Assembly: GCA_030830385.1 (NCBI GenBank)
Contig: JAURNA010000004.1
Location: forward strand, 1 to 5,461
Direction: 5' to 3'
Length of the DNA: 5,461 nt
Source of the DNA: Crocinitomicaceae bacterium
Lineage (GTDB): Bacteria; Bacteroidota; Bacteroidia; Flavobacteriales_D; Crocinitomicaceae
This document shows positions 1 through 5,461 of this stretch, one piece after another. Each line of letters starts with the position of its first letter. Position 1 is the first letter of the stretch. The notes under the pieces were generated by a model. It saw nothing but the letters and a program-made list of their open reading frames with translations, was not told where the DNA came from and searched no databases. The position numbers were made by a program, and so were the translations under genes.

Positions 1-894
1 CGAGTAATAATAGTTGCTACCGTTGCCGAAAGAATCTTCGGTATCAAAGAAACCATTGGATGTTCTCTTAAAGTTAAATCCGGGACCGAAGGCAAATTCC
101 CATCCGGCTTTTCCGAAGCGGAATCCGTTCAAAATAGAAATCGACGGAATGAAAGTACCCTGCTCAAGACCGGAGAAGTTGATGATTCCTTCCACGAGAG
201 CGGAGAAATTTTCCGTTCCTACGTATTGTCCCTCAATCTGGTAACCGATCATACTTACCCCCGGGAAGATATCAAGTCCTCCCTGAGCTTGTGGACGTCT
301 GGCGAACTCATTCATCGATCCAATCAGGTATGCATAACCCACACGTGGTCCAGAGTTGTTGATTCGGCCTACATTGTTTGAGGTGATAAGCTCGTTTTTG
401 AATGCGAGGCGATCTTGCAGTTCTTTGCCTACCTGAATTCCATGCATTTCTTTCAGTAAAATTTCCACCATGCGCTGAATCTCTTCGTCCTGATTGTCGA
501 ACTCGCGCACCATCGCCTTGTGGAGCGTTCCTTTTTTCACGTCGATCCATTTAAGCGAGATCGCGATTTTGTTACCAAGTCCGTCGAAACTTCCGCAGAT
601 GATGTAGTCAACGTTGAGCTGACGTCCCATGCGCGTGAGACATTTGATGCTGTAGCATCCTTCGGTGAATTCATTTGAATCTTTGATCACTTCGGCCATG
701 TCGAATTCATCGTATACCGAGTAACGATCCATTTTGATGAGTTCAAGCTGAATAAATTTAGCAGCGATCTTGGGTTCTAAGTTCAATTCAAACACGTGTG
801 GATTCGCCACAGCGAAACTGGGCTTTGGACTTTGCTCCTGTGAGTTTGCCAGCACCGAAGAGATAAGCCCTGCAATTGTAATTATGTATTTCAC
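1..894 (-). CDS. Secreted/envelope protein, CsgG-like N-terminal half and barrel-like C-terminal half (3' end outside window)
   Basis: The frame is open for 298 codons from a GTG at 894-892 to the left edge, so the C terminus is missing. The first in-frame stop upstream is at 939-937 and no ATG lies between, so GTG is the best start. Residues 1-17 form a signal peptide (a Lys, then a hydrophobic stretch ending VLA, then NSQEQ). Residues 65-152 resemble periplasmic domains of the CsgG/TolB-N type: a 'LNVDYIICGSF' strand, a 'GNKIAISLKWIDVKKG' hairpin, then an acidic helix around 135-150. From about residue 181 the sequence turns into glycine- and aromatic-rich alternating strands (GPRVGYAYLIGS, then FRFGKAGWEFAFGPGFNF), as expected of an outer-membrane barrel or another beta-rich envelope domain. 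I infer that it is exported and envelope-associated; the function is unknown. It is divergent from the fumarase gene. The reading frame is solid and the domain assignment is tentative. Confidence 0.8.
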   Translation of the reverse strand, partial: MKYIITIAGLISSVLANSQEQSPKPSFAVANPHVFELNLEPKIAAKFIQLELIKMDRYSVYDEFDMAEVIKDSNEFTEGCYSIKCLTRMGRQLNVDYIICGSFDGLGNKIAISLKWIDVKKGTLHKAMVREFDNQDEEIQRMVEILLKEMHGIQVGKELQDRLAFKNELITSNNVGRINNSGPRVGYAYLIGSMNEFARRPQAQGGLDIFPGVSMIGYQIEGQYVGTENFSALVEGIINFSGLEQGTFIPSISILNGFRFGKAGWEFAFGPGFNFKRTSNGFFDTEDSFGNGSNYYYS

Positions 895-919
895 CGTGCT
901 TGGTTTTAAAGTTACGCTC

Positions 920-927
920 CAAAGGTA
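920..927 (-). promoter_or_regulatory. Bacteroidota -7 box (TACCTTTG) for the GTG-start secreted protein
   Basis: On the minus strand this reads TACCTTTG, an exact match to the Bacteroidota consensus TAnnTTTG, placed 25 bases before the GTG at 894. About 20 bases further upstream only TTC (rather than TTG) is found for the -33 element. Transcription would begin near 914-910, giving a short 5' leader. The consensus is established for Bacteroides and Flavobacterium; its use here is inferred. Confidence 0.5.
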
Positions 928-928
928 A

Positions 929-945
929 CTACCAAGTTATGGTAG
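929..945. repeat. Inverted repeat CTACCA-N5-TGGTAG, candidate operator
   Basis: Two perfect 6-base arms (929-934 and 940-945) flank a 5-base spacer AGTTA. The palindrome directly abuts the -7 box at 927-920 of the leftward gene and so fills the spacer between its -33 and -7 regions, a common place for a repressor site. It could also be a chance or hairpin-forming repeat. Confidence 0.35.
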
Positions 946-1172
946 CTGAAGTGCCCCCATCATACCAGAACCTGATTCTTGTCATCATTTGAATCTCATG
1001 CGCAATGTTTTCGATGAACTGGGCCTACATTTCGGTTATTGGGTGCGTGTTTTGATTTATGCGGAATCGGCATTCCTTCTGTTTTCAGGAGCAGACGAAT
1101 CGCAGGAAGGAATTTATACCATTATAAGGTAGTTTCAACGTCAGATCCAAGGATGAATTGCGCTTTTGTGCT

Positions 1173-1180
1173 TACCTTTA
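1173..1180 (+). promoter_or_regulatory. Probable -7 box (TACCTTTA) for fumarase
   Basis: TACCTTTA matches TAnnTTTG at all but the last base and lies 20 bases before the ATG at 1201. No TTG sits at the ideal 17-23 base spacing upstream; the nearest, at 1158-1160, is only 12 bases away. The ten bases TTACCTTTAT (1172-1181) recur identically before the small membrane gene at 2836-2845, which supports a promoter role. If it is used, the leader would be only about 10-15 bases long. Confidence 0.35.
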
Positions 1181-1200
1181 TGAATTCTAAAATCAGGTAT

Positions 1201-2805
1201 ATGTCAGGATTCTTCTATCAGGAGCCGTTTCCCCTAAAAAAGGACGCAACGAAGTATCGAAAAATCTCTTCCGATTACGTTTCCGTTGAGAAACTCGGTG
1301 ATCGATCCATCCTAAAAATTGATCCCAAAGCACTTGAAATTGTTGCTGAGGAGGCAATGGCAGACGTTTCTTTTTACTTGCGAACGACTCATCTTGAGAA
1401 ATTGCGTACCATTCTGGATGATCCCGAAGCGACGGACAACGATCGTTTTGTGGCCTATAATCTCTTGCAGAACGCAGCGGTTGCTGCTGAAGGACAATTG
1501 CCTTCCTGCCAGGATACGGGTACAGCCATCGTAATCGGAAAAAAAGGAGAAAATGTATTCACTGGAACAACGGATGCCGAACATCTGAGCCGGGGCATTT
1601 ACAATACCTATCAAAACAGAAATCTGCGTTATTCTCAGATCGTTCCGTTGAGTATGTTCGAGGAGAAGAACTCGGGGAGCAACTTACCCGCACAGATCGA
1701 CATCTATGCCAAATCAGGAGCGAGTTATGAGTTTTTGTTTTTGGCGAAAGGTGGAGGATCGGCGAATAAGACGTACCTCTATCAGAAGACAAAATCGCTG
1801 CTAAACGACACGCGTCTGGAAGAATTTGTTCGCGAAAAAATTAAGGATTTGGGAACCGCGGCATGTCCACCGTATCACCTTGCGCTCGTTGTCGGAGGAA
1901 CTTCTGCGGAAGCGAATCTTTCCGTGGTAAAAAAGGCATCCGCGGGTTACCTGGATGAACTTCCCACGGAGGGGAGCATGGGAGGACAGGCGTTTCGGGA
2001 TTTGGAATGGGAAGCTCGCGTACACAAAATTTGTCAGGAATCGATGATCGGGGCGCAGTTTGGAGGAAAATATTTCACCCACGATGTCCGTGTTATCCGC
2101 TTGCCAAGACACGCGGCTTCGTGCCCGGTTGGGTTGGGAGTCTCGTGCTCGGCCGATCGAAACATAAAAGCGAAAATCACGGAAGAAGGATTATTCATTG
2201 AAGACCTGGAGAAAAACCCTCGCCGATTGTTGCCGGATACACCGCCGCATTTGGAAAAACCTGTTGAAATTGACCTCAATAAGCCGATGTCTGAGGTGTT
2301 AGCGGAGTTGACGAAGTATCCGGTTAAAACACGACTCAAATTGACCGGGACGCTTATCGTTGCACGGGATATTGCCCATGCTCGTATCAAAGAAATGCTG
2401 GATGCGGGACAGCCGATGCCCGATTATTTCAAAAATCACCCGGTGTACTATGCAGGACCTGCAAAAACTCCAGAGGGAATGCCATCCGGGTCTTTCGGAC
2501 CCACAACCGCAAACCGTATGGACCCATATGTTGATGAGTTCCAGTCGCACGGTGGAAGCATGGTCATGCTGGCAAAGGGAAACCGTTCTAAATCGGTAAC
2601 CGATGCTTGCGAAAAACACGGTGGTTTCTATCTTGGATCCATCGGTGGGCCAGCTGCAATTCTGGCAAAGGAAAACATTGAATCAGTAGAAGTGATTGAT
2701 TTTGAGGAGCTCGGAATGGAGGCGGTTCGTAAGATTCGCGTAAAGGATTTCCCGGCTTTTATTATAACGGATGATAAAGGGAACGATTTCTTCGCTTATC
2801 TCTAA
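1201..2805 (+). CDS. fumA: Class I fumarate hydratase (iron-sulfur dependent fumarase)
   Basis: It interconverts fumarate and L-malate in the TCA cycle in the cytoplasm, using a labile [4Fe-4S] cluster. The 534-residue product aligns along its whole length, from memory, with Escherichia coli FumA/FumB (548 residues), including 'PFPLKKD' near residue 10, 'PSCQDTGTA' at 101-109, 'AKGGGSANKTYLYQ' at 182-195, 'GTAACPPYH' at 218-226, 'GAQFGGKYF' at 284-292, 'CPVGLGVSCSADRN' at 308-321, and 'KHGGFYLGSIGGPAA' at 472-486. The cluster ligands should be Cys103, Cys222 and Cys316, which match the FumA positions with a shift of two. The ATG at 1201 is chosen because the following 'SGFFYQEPFPLKK' matches the FumA start; the frame is open 54 codons further upstream to a TTG at 1039, but that part is not fumarase-like. 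The gene is complete with no damage. It is probably transcribed alone, since the next gene has its own promoter-like sequence. Being oxygen-sensitive, class I enzymes are sometimes paired with class II FumC; none is visible here. Confidence 0.97.
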   Translation: MSGFFYQEPFPLKKDATKYRKISSDYVSVEKLGDRSILKIDPKALEIVAEEAMADVSFYLRTTHLEKLRTILDDPEATDNDRFVAYNLLQNAAVAAEGQLPSCQDTGTAIVIGKKGENVFTGTTDAEHLSRGIYNTYQNRNLRYSQIVPLSMFEEKNSGSNLPAQIDIYAKSGASYEFLFLAKGGGSANKTYLYQKTKSLLNDTRLEEFVREKIKDLGTAACPPYHLALVVGGTSAEANLSVVKKASAGYLDELPTEGSMGGQAFRDLEWEARVHKICQESMIGAQFGGKYFTHDVRVIRLPRHAASCPVGLGVSCSADRNIKAKITEEGLFIEDLEKNPRRLLPDTPPHLEKPVEIDLNKPMSEVLAELTKYPVKTRLKLTGTLIVARDIAHARIKEMLDAGQPMPDYFKNHPVYYAGPAKTPEGMPSGSFGPTTANRMDPYVDEFQSHGGSMVMLAKGNRSKSVTDACEKHGGFYLGSIGGPAAILAKENIESVEVIDFEELGMEAVRKIRVKDFPAFIITDDKGNDFFAYL

Positions 2806-2815
2806 CCGAAAAAGG

Positions 2816-2844
2816 TTGGTGATCCGATTAAATTTTTACCTTTA
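2816..2844 (+). promoter_or_regulatory. Bacteroidota-type promoter (TTG-N18-TACCTTTA) for the small membrane protein
   Basis: TTG at 2816-2818 and TACCTTTA at 2837-2844 are separated by 18 bases, within the usual 17-23 of Bacteroidota vegetative promoters. The box differs from TAnnTTTG only at the last base. The start codon follows 29 bases later, so the leader would be about 20-25 bases. This is the best complete promoter in the window. Confidence 0.5.
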
Positions 2845-2873
2845 TACCGGTTATTTGTAAAAACAGATAAGAT

Positions 2874-3023
2874 ATGAGTACGTTTGGAATACTGATTTTT
2901 CTATTCATTGGAGGTATGGCCTTTTGGTTGCTAACGTTCTTGCTCGGATTTGCGGTGCCCTACTGGATAACGCTCGGAGTAATGGAAAAAATGCGTCCAA
3001 AGCGTATTCTTGACGAAGAATAG
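2874..3023 (+). CDS. Small predicted inner-membrane protein, 49 residues, unknown function
   Basis: The frame has an ATG at 2874 and a TAG at 3021-3023. The product has a long hydrophobic segment from about residue 4 to 28 (ILIFLFIGGMAFWLLTFLLGFAV), a Pro-Tyr-Trp kink at 29-31, a shorter apolar stretch to about 36, and a charged tail 'MEKMRPKRILDEE'. This suggests one membrane helix, or one plus a short amphipathic helix, with the basic tail in the cytoplasm. It is preceded by a promoter-like sequence at 2816-2844 and followed by a strong terminator at 3046-3074, so it appears to be a one-gene transcription unit between fumarase and the converging radical SAM gene. No Shine-Dalgarno sequence is evident, which is normal in this phylum. 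I recognise no family. The hydrophobic pattern, promoter and terminator argue that it is real. Confidence 0.65.
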   Translation: MSTFGILIFLFIGGMAFWLLTFLLGFAVPYWITLGVMEKMRPKRILDEE

Positions 3024-3045
3024 TTCAATTCAGGATATTGAAAGC

Positions 3046-3074
3046 AAGGGTCTGGCGTTGTCAGGCCCTTTTTT
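3046..3074 (+). terminator. Rho-independent terminator after the small membrane gene
   Basis: A 9-base-pair stem is formed by AAGGGTCTG (3046-3054) and CAGGCCCTT (3062-3070), with one T-G wobble and a 7-base loop, followed at once by a run of T (3069-3074). It ends plus-strand transcription 23 bases after the TAG. In the other direction the hairpin is followed by the poorer tract CTTGCTTTC, so it may only partly serve the converging radical SAM gene. Confidence 0.85.
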
Positions 3075-3080
3075 GTTGGA

Positions 3081-4061
3081 TCAGGCCCAGACGTTGGCTC
3101 CTTCCGAGCAGTTCTGGCAGATTTCGATTTGATCCCGGGCGATGAGCACTTGCTGACGAAAGCCGTTGTATTCCTTCGATTTCCAAATCGTGGCAAACCC
3201 ATTGCCTTCGATGGATCCCAAAATGTGATGAGCGTCTTTATCGAAACAGCAGGGAACTACTTTTCCGTCCCAGGTTATCACGGATGAGGACCACATTCTC
3301 CAGCAATGATTTCCGGTTTTGTTCTTCAACGTATAGGTGCCGTCCGGTCGCTTCTTGTACCGCGCGTAATCCGCATTATCCGGCATGAGCGAATTGCCGT
3401 TCTTATAGTCATAAAATTGTGCCGTCTTGATGCGTATCTCGTCCACATTCATTTCTTTTCCCAATTCGAATACAGCCGGAATTTCGTGCTCATTGGGTTT
3501 TACTGCAAGCATCTGAAAGATGAGGTGTGGAGTCGTTGATCCCAATTCTTTTTTCGCCTTTACCAATGATTTTGTAGCGGTTAAAACGGTCTCAAGACGA
3601 CCATTCACGCGATAGTTCTCATAGGTTTCCTGTGTAAGGCCATCAATGGAAATGATGAGCCGGTCAAGACCGGATTCCACAATTTCCCGCGCCTTGTTGT
3701 TGTCAATAAAGTGGGCGTTGGTGGAAGTTGCGGTATAAATCCTGTTCTTTTTCGCGATTTTGATCAACTCCAGAAATTCAGGATGCAAAAACGGTTCGCC
3801 CTGGAAATAATAGTTGATGTAGAAAACATGCTTGTGTATTTGTTCAAGAATGGTTTCGTGAAGACCGAGGTTCATCTTACCCGTTGGTCGAGTGAATTGT
3901 TTCAAACCACTCGGACATTCCGGGCAGCCAAGGTTACAGGCGGTTGTAGGCTCAATACTCAGTGAGAAGGGAAGTCCTCCCGGCACAGCGCGTTTCGTGA
4001 TCCGTGCGTATCGGTAACTCATGCGTAACCGAATGAGATTCCAAACCCGATAAAAACTCAA
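3081..4061 (-). CDS. Radical SAM protein with SPASM/twitch-like C-terminal cluster domain
   Basis: This should reductively cleave S-adenosylmethionine to start a radical reaction; the substrate is unknown. Counting from the TTG at 4061-4059 (326 residues), the cluster motif is Cys42-x3-Cys46-x2-Cys49 (CNLGCPEC). It is followed by the SAM-binding 'FQGEP' at 86-90 and the core strands 'TATSTNA' at 110-116 and 'LIISIDG' at 135-141. The C-terminal part carries Cys253-x12-Gly266-x4-Cys271, an adjacent Cys272, and Cys315-x2-Cys318, a reduced SPASM pattern probably binding one auxiliary [4Fe-4S] cluster. SPASM enzymes often modify peptides or proteins, but no precursor peptide is visible nearby. The start is doubtful: there is no ATG upstream, and the frame is open to a stop near 4147. 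Family members as I recall them begin with a Met-Asn-Leu-like stretch that here would fall at ATC 4079-4077; CTG 4073 and an internal ATG at 4022 are further options. It converges on the small membrane gene. Confidence 0.9.
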   Translation of the reverse strand: MSFYRVWNLIRLRMSYRYARITKRAVPGGLPFSLSIEPTTACNLGCPECPSGLKQFTRPTGKMNLGLHETILEQIHKHVFYINYYFQGEPFLHPEFLELIKIAKKNRIYTATSTNAHFIDNNKAREIVESGLDRLIISIDGLTQETYENYRVNGRLETVLTATKSLVKAKKELGSTTPHLIFQMLAVKPNEHEIPAVFELGKEMNVDEIRIKTAQFYDYKNGNSLMPDNADYARYKKRPDGTYTLKNKTGNHCWRMWSSSVITWDGKVVPCCFDKDAHHILGSIEGNGFATIWKSKEYNGFRQQVLIARDQIEICQNCSEGANVWA

Positions 4062-4104
4062 GTGTTTGAACAGGTTGATATGGTCGTGCCAACGTGCGAT
4101 AGAC

Positions 4105-4112
4105 CAAAAGTA
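4105..4112 (-). promoter_or_regulatory. -7 box (TACTTTTG) for the radical SAM gene
   Basis: On the minus strand this reads TACTTTTG, a full match to TAnnTTTG. The nearest upstream TTG (4140-4138) is 25 bases away, slightly longer than usual. Transcription would start near 4099-4095, about 20 bases before the ATC/CTG codons (4079, 4073) and about 35 before the TTG at 4061, so all three start options remain possible, whereas starts above about 4100 do not. Confidence 0.45.
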
Positions 4113-4142
4113 CGAAATCCGGCAGAGTCTGAAAACGCAATC

Positions 4143-4325
4143 GATATTTCACGTTCTTCCTCGTACGATCAGGGATGTCATGAAGCCGGGTTGACTGTCA
4201 ATGGATTGTGCACGCCCGGATTTGCATCATTCGGGGCTGGGGCATTTTATCACTTTGGAGTTTACAGCAATGCTGCCTGGCATGAGAATATCGTCCCTAA
4301 GCTCACGATTAAAATGAATTTCTAG
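4143..4325 (+). pseudogene. Orphan 3' fragment of an outer-membrane beta-barrel protein
   Basis: A plus-strand frame ending in TAG at 4323-4325 encodes about 60 residues that look like the last strands of a Bacteroidota outer-membrane barrel: 'HEAGLTVNGL', then 'GFASFGAGAFYHFGVYS', then 'HENIVPKLTIKMNF' ending in the terminal Phe typical of barrel proteins. The alternating aromatic/small pattern and the 'GAFYxFGxYS...N..xKL' layout recall large TonB-linked or DUF5686-type barrels, from memory only. The frame continues upstream to a GTG at 4062, but that part (VPTCDRPKVRNPAES) is not barrel-like, has no signal peptide and overlaps the radical SAM promoter, so the real 5' end is missing. Two cysteines (TGT 4176-4178, TGC 4209-4211) are unusual in such barrels and could be decay. 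Alternatively this is a chance frame of 87 codons. Confidence 0.45.
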
Positions 4326-5461
4326 CGAAGGAGCTGTACGTGTCCGGTAAGGATGCGCTCCGAGTTATTCGGTTCACACGAAACAAATGTGACTTTCCAA
4401 ACATAGGTTCCGCTCTGATTGAATCGACCGATTCCATTTGTTCCGTCCCATCCGAAGTTCACATCGTCACTCGTGAATACATGTTCTCCCCAACGGTTGA
4501 GGATTTCCAGTTTCCAGCTTTCAACGGGAAGGTATACTATCGGTAAGAAGGTGTTGTTGAACTCATCACCATCCGGAGTAAATGCATTTGGAGCGTAGAA
4601 CGTGAAGGGTTCAATGTATACATACGAGCTTGCGGTGTCCTTACATCCCCATTCGTTGGCAACGATTTGATACGGATAATGGCGCCCGGGAGTGAAGTAC
4701 GTGTGGTATGGATTTGGGTTCAATGAGAACGATGTAGAATCGTCGAACCAATAGAAATATTCGTGTCCACCCTCGGATTCATCTGTGAAAGAGATCGTTG
4801 AATGACAGATGTCTGTGTAGTTTGGTGTTACGCTAAATCCAGCTGTTGGAACCGGTCGGACATTGACCAAATCCGTTTGAGTAAGACTCAATGTGTCTAC
4901 ACATCCCTGAGCAGTCCAGATGGTAAGTGTAACGGGGAAATTTCCTGCTTGTTCATACAAATGCTCAGGATGCTGAAGTGAAGAAGTTCCTCCATCTCCA
5001 AAATCCCAAAGATAGCTGATTGGTGTTCCCGATATTGACAAGTCAATGAATTGAGAATTGAACGGAGCACATTGTAATCCGGGGGCAATTCCAAAGTTAA
5101 TCGCAGGTTGATCGAATAAGTAAATGTCTTGAGTCACGCTTTCTGTACAATTCTGGAATGTACCCGTCAATATAATTGAAATGGCACCGGTTGTATCGAA
5201 GCTCACACCGAATACATCTTCATCTGTCGAACTGGAAATGGATGCGTATGGACTAAAATCCCAAACGATGTTGTATCCGGGAGGCCCGGAAACCGTTCCA
5301 TTAAAGTCAACACTGTTGTCTATGATACACACAGAGTCTTCGAAGTCAAAAGAAACCGACAGGAGCTCGTTCAGTGTGATTGTTTGCTGAGCCGTGTCGC
5401 TGCATGAAGCCGCTGAACTCGCGACCAGCGTCACCGCATATGTACCCGGCCCCGCATATGA
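4322..5461 (-). CDS. PKD-repeat surface protein with CHU_C (type B T9SS) sorting domain, N terminus outside window
   Basis: This is the C-terminal 379 residues of a large secreted protein; the frame is open to the right edge, so the GTG at 5434 is internal and not a start. Numbered from the edge: the end of one PKD-like repeat at 1-30; a divergent repeat at about 35-115; a canonical PKD repeat at about 122-203 with 'YLWDFGDGG' and 'HLYEQAGNFPVTLT'; another repeat at about 207-285; and the CHU_C domain at 286-379. The CHU_C domain has the hallmarks 'YAPNAFTPDGDEFNNTF', 'EILNRWGEHVF', 'GWDGT', 'SGTYVWKVTF' and the terminal 'TGHVQLLR'. In this family the domain directs export by the type IX secretion system and attachment to or release from the cell surface; the PKD repeats are adhesive or spacer modules. 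Each visible repeat has a Cys pair (45/105, 131/187, 219/273). No terminator is evident after the stop. Confidence 0.95.
   Translation of the reverse strand, partial: SYAGPGTYAVTLVASSAASCSDTAQQTITLNELLSVSFDFEDSVCIIDNSVDFNGTVSGPPGYNIVWDFSPYASISSSTDEDVFGVSFDTTGAISIILTGTFQNCTESVTQDIYLFDQPAINFGIAPGLQCAPFNSQFIDLSISGTPISYLWDFGDGGTSSLQHPEHLYEQAGNFPVTLTIWTAQGCVDTLSLTQTDLVNVRPVPTAGFSVTPNYTDICHSTISFTDESEGGHEYFYWFDDSTSFSLNPNPYHTYFTPGRHYPYQIVANEWGCKDTASSYVYIEPFTFYAPNAFTPDGDEFNNTFLPIVYLPVESWKLEILNRWGEHVFTSDDVNFGWDGTNGIGRFNQSGTYVWKVTFVSCEPNNSERILTGHVQLLR

Larger units (their letters stand above)
895..1200. other. Divergent intergenic region between the secreted-protein gene and fumarase
   Basis: These 306 bases separate two divergent genes. 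They hold promoter-like boxes for both directions, the inverted repeat at 929-945 and a small AT-rich inverted repeat at 1114-1127 (TTATA-CCAT-TATAA). The longest ATG reading frame is 998-1132 on the plus strand (44 codons); it resembles nothing I recognise and has no promoter or ribosome-binding signal. The plus frame of fumarase stays open upstream to about 1039 but does not look like fumarase there. No structured RNA was recognised, though the roughly 240 bases before fumarase leave room for one. Confidence 0.6.

Noticed and set aside
1114..1127. AT-rich inverted repeat TTATA-CCAT-TATAA as an operator
   Set aside because: The arms are just five A/T bases, easily found by chance in an intergenic region, and it is not aligned with any promoter box.
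998..1132. 44-codon ATG frame in the divergent intergenic region, plus an opposite-strand 40-codon frame at about 1007-1126
   Set aside because: Neither shows a recognisable domain, signal peptide or suitable promoter spacing; two overlapping frames of this size are expected by chance.
1039..1200. N-terminal extension of fumarase (54 codons from a TTG)
   Set aside because: It has no similarity to fumarase, and the true family start aligns with the ATG at 1201; this is simply an open frame in the leader.
2801..2819. Hairpin after the fumarase stop (CTAACC-loop-GGTTGG) as a terminator
   Set aside because: The stem is only 6 base pairs with a wobble, and no T run follows directly; the sequence also holds the -33 TTG of the next gene's promoter.
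2874..3023. The 49-residue peptide as a precursor substrate of the radical SAM enzyme
   Set aside because: It is a hydrophobic membrane segment without a leader/core pattern, on the opposite strand with its own terminator; nothing links it to the enzyme.
3061..3088. Direct repeat TCAGGCCC (3061-3068 and 3081-3088)
   Set aside because: Eight bases only; one copy is the terminator arm and the other the last codons of the radical SAM gene, with no further similarity.
3952..4152. Minus-strand 66-codon frame overlapping the start of the radical SAM gene
   Set aside because: It is an out-of-frame shadow with no recognisable features, and its start would lie upstream of the -7 box at 4112-4105.

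Overview
The window looks like a chromosomal segment of a member of the Bacteroidota, probably a Flavobacteriales-type bacterium. The evidence is a secreted protein built of PKD repeats with a gliding-motility-associated (CHU_C, type IX secretion type B) C-terminal sorting domain, promoter-like boxes matching the Bacteroidota -7 consensus TAnnTTTG, weak or absent Shine-Dalgarno sequences, and a moderate base composition. No rRNA, tRNA, insertion sequence or CRISPR array was seen. The genus cannot be fixed from this sequence.

Layout from left to right. (1) Positions 1-894, minus strand: the 5' part of a secreted or envelope protein. It starts at GTG with a signal peptide, continues with a region resembling CsgG-like or TolB-N-like periplasmic domains, and then becomes beta-strand-rich; it runs off the left edge. 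(2) Positions 895-1200: a divergent intergenic region of about 300 bases with promoter-like boxes facing both ways and a 17-base inverted repeat, but no convincing gene. (3) Positions 1201-2805, plus strand: a complete class I (iron-sulfur) fumarate hydratase, the best identified gene here. (4) Positions 2874-3023, plus strand: a 49-residue predicted membrane protein with its own promoter-like sequence and a good terminator at 3046-3074. (5) Positions 3081-4061, minus strand: a radical SAM protein with a C-terminal SPASM/twitch-like cysteine cluster, converging on the small membrane gene. (6) Positions 4143-4325, plus strand: what looks like the orphaned 3' end of an outer-membrane beta-barrel gene. 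(7) Positions 4322-5461, minus strand: the C-terminal part of the PKD/CHU_C surface protein, open at the right edge; its stop codon overlaps that of the barrel fragment.

Functionally this is a mixed housekeeping and envelope neighbourhood rather than one system. Fumarase serves the TCA cycle. The left gene, the barrel fragment and the PKD/CHU_C protein belong to the cell envelope. The radical SAM protein has no visible precursor peptide or partner, so its substrate is unknown. The most interesting points are the junction at about 4060-4150, where the radical SAM gene lacks a normal start codon and abuts a decapitated barrel gene, and a repeated TTACCTTT promoter core in front of three genes. 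I found no clear evidence of a new multi-gene system.
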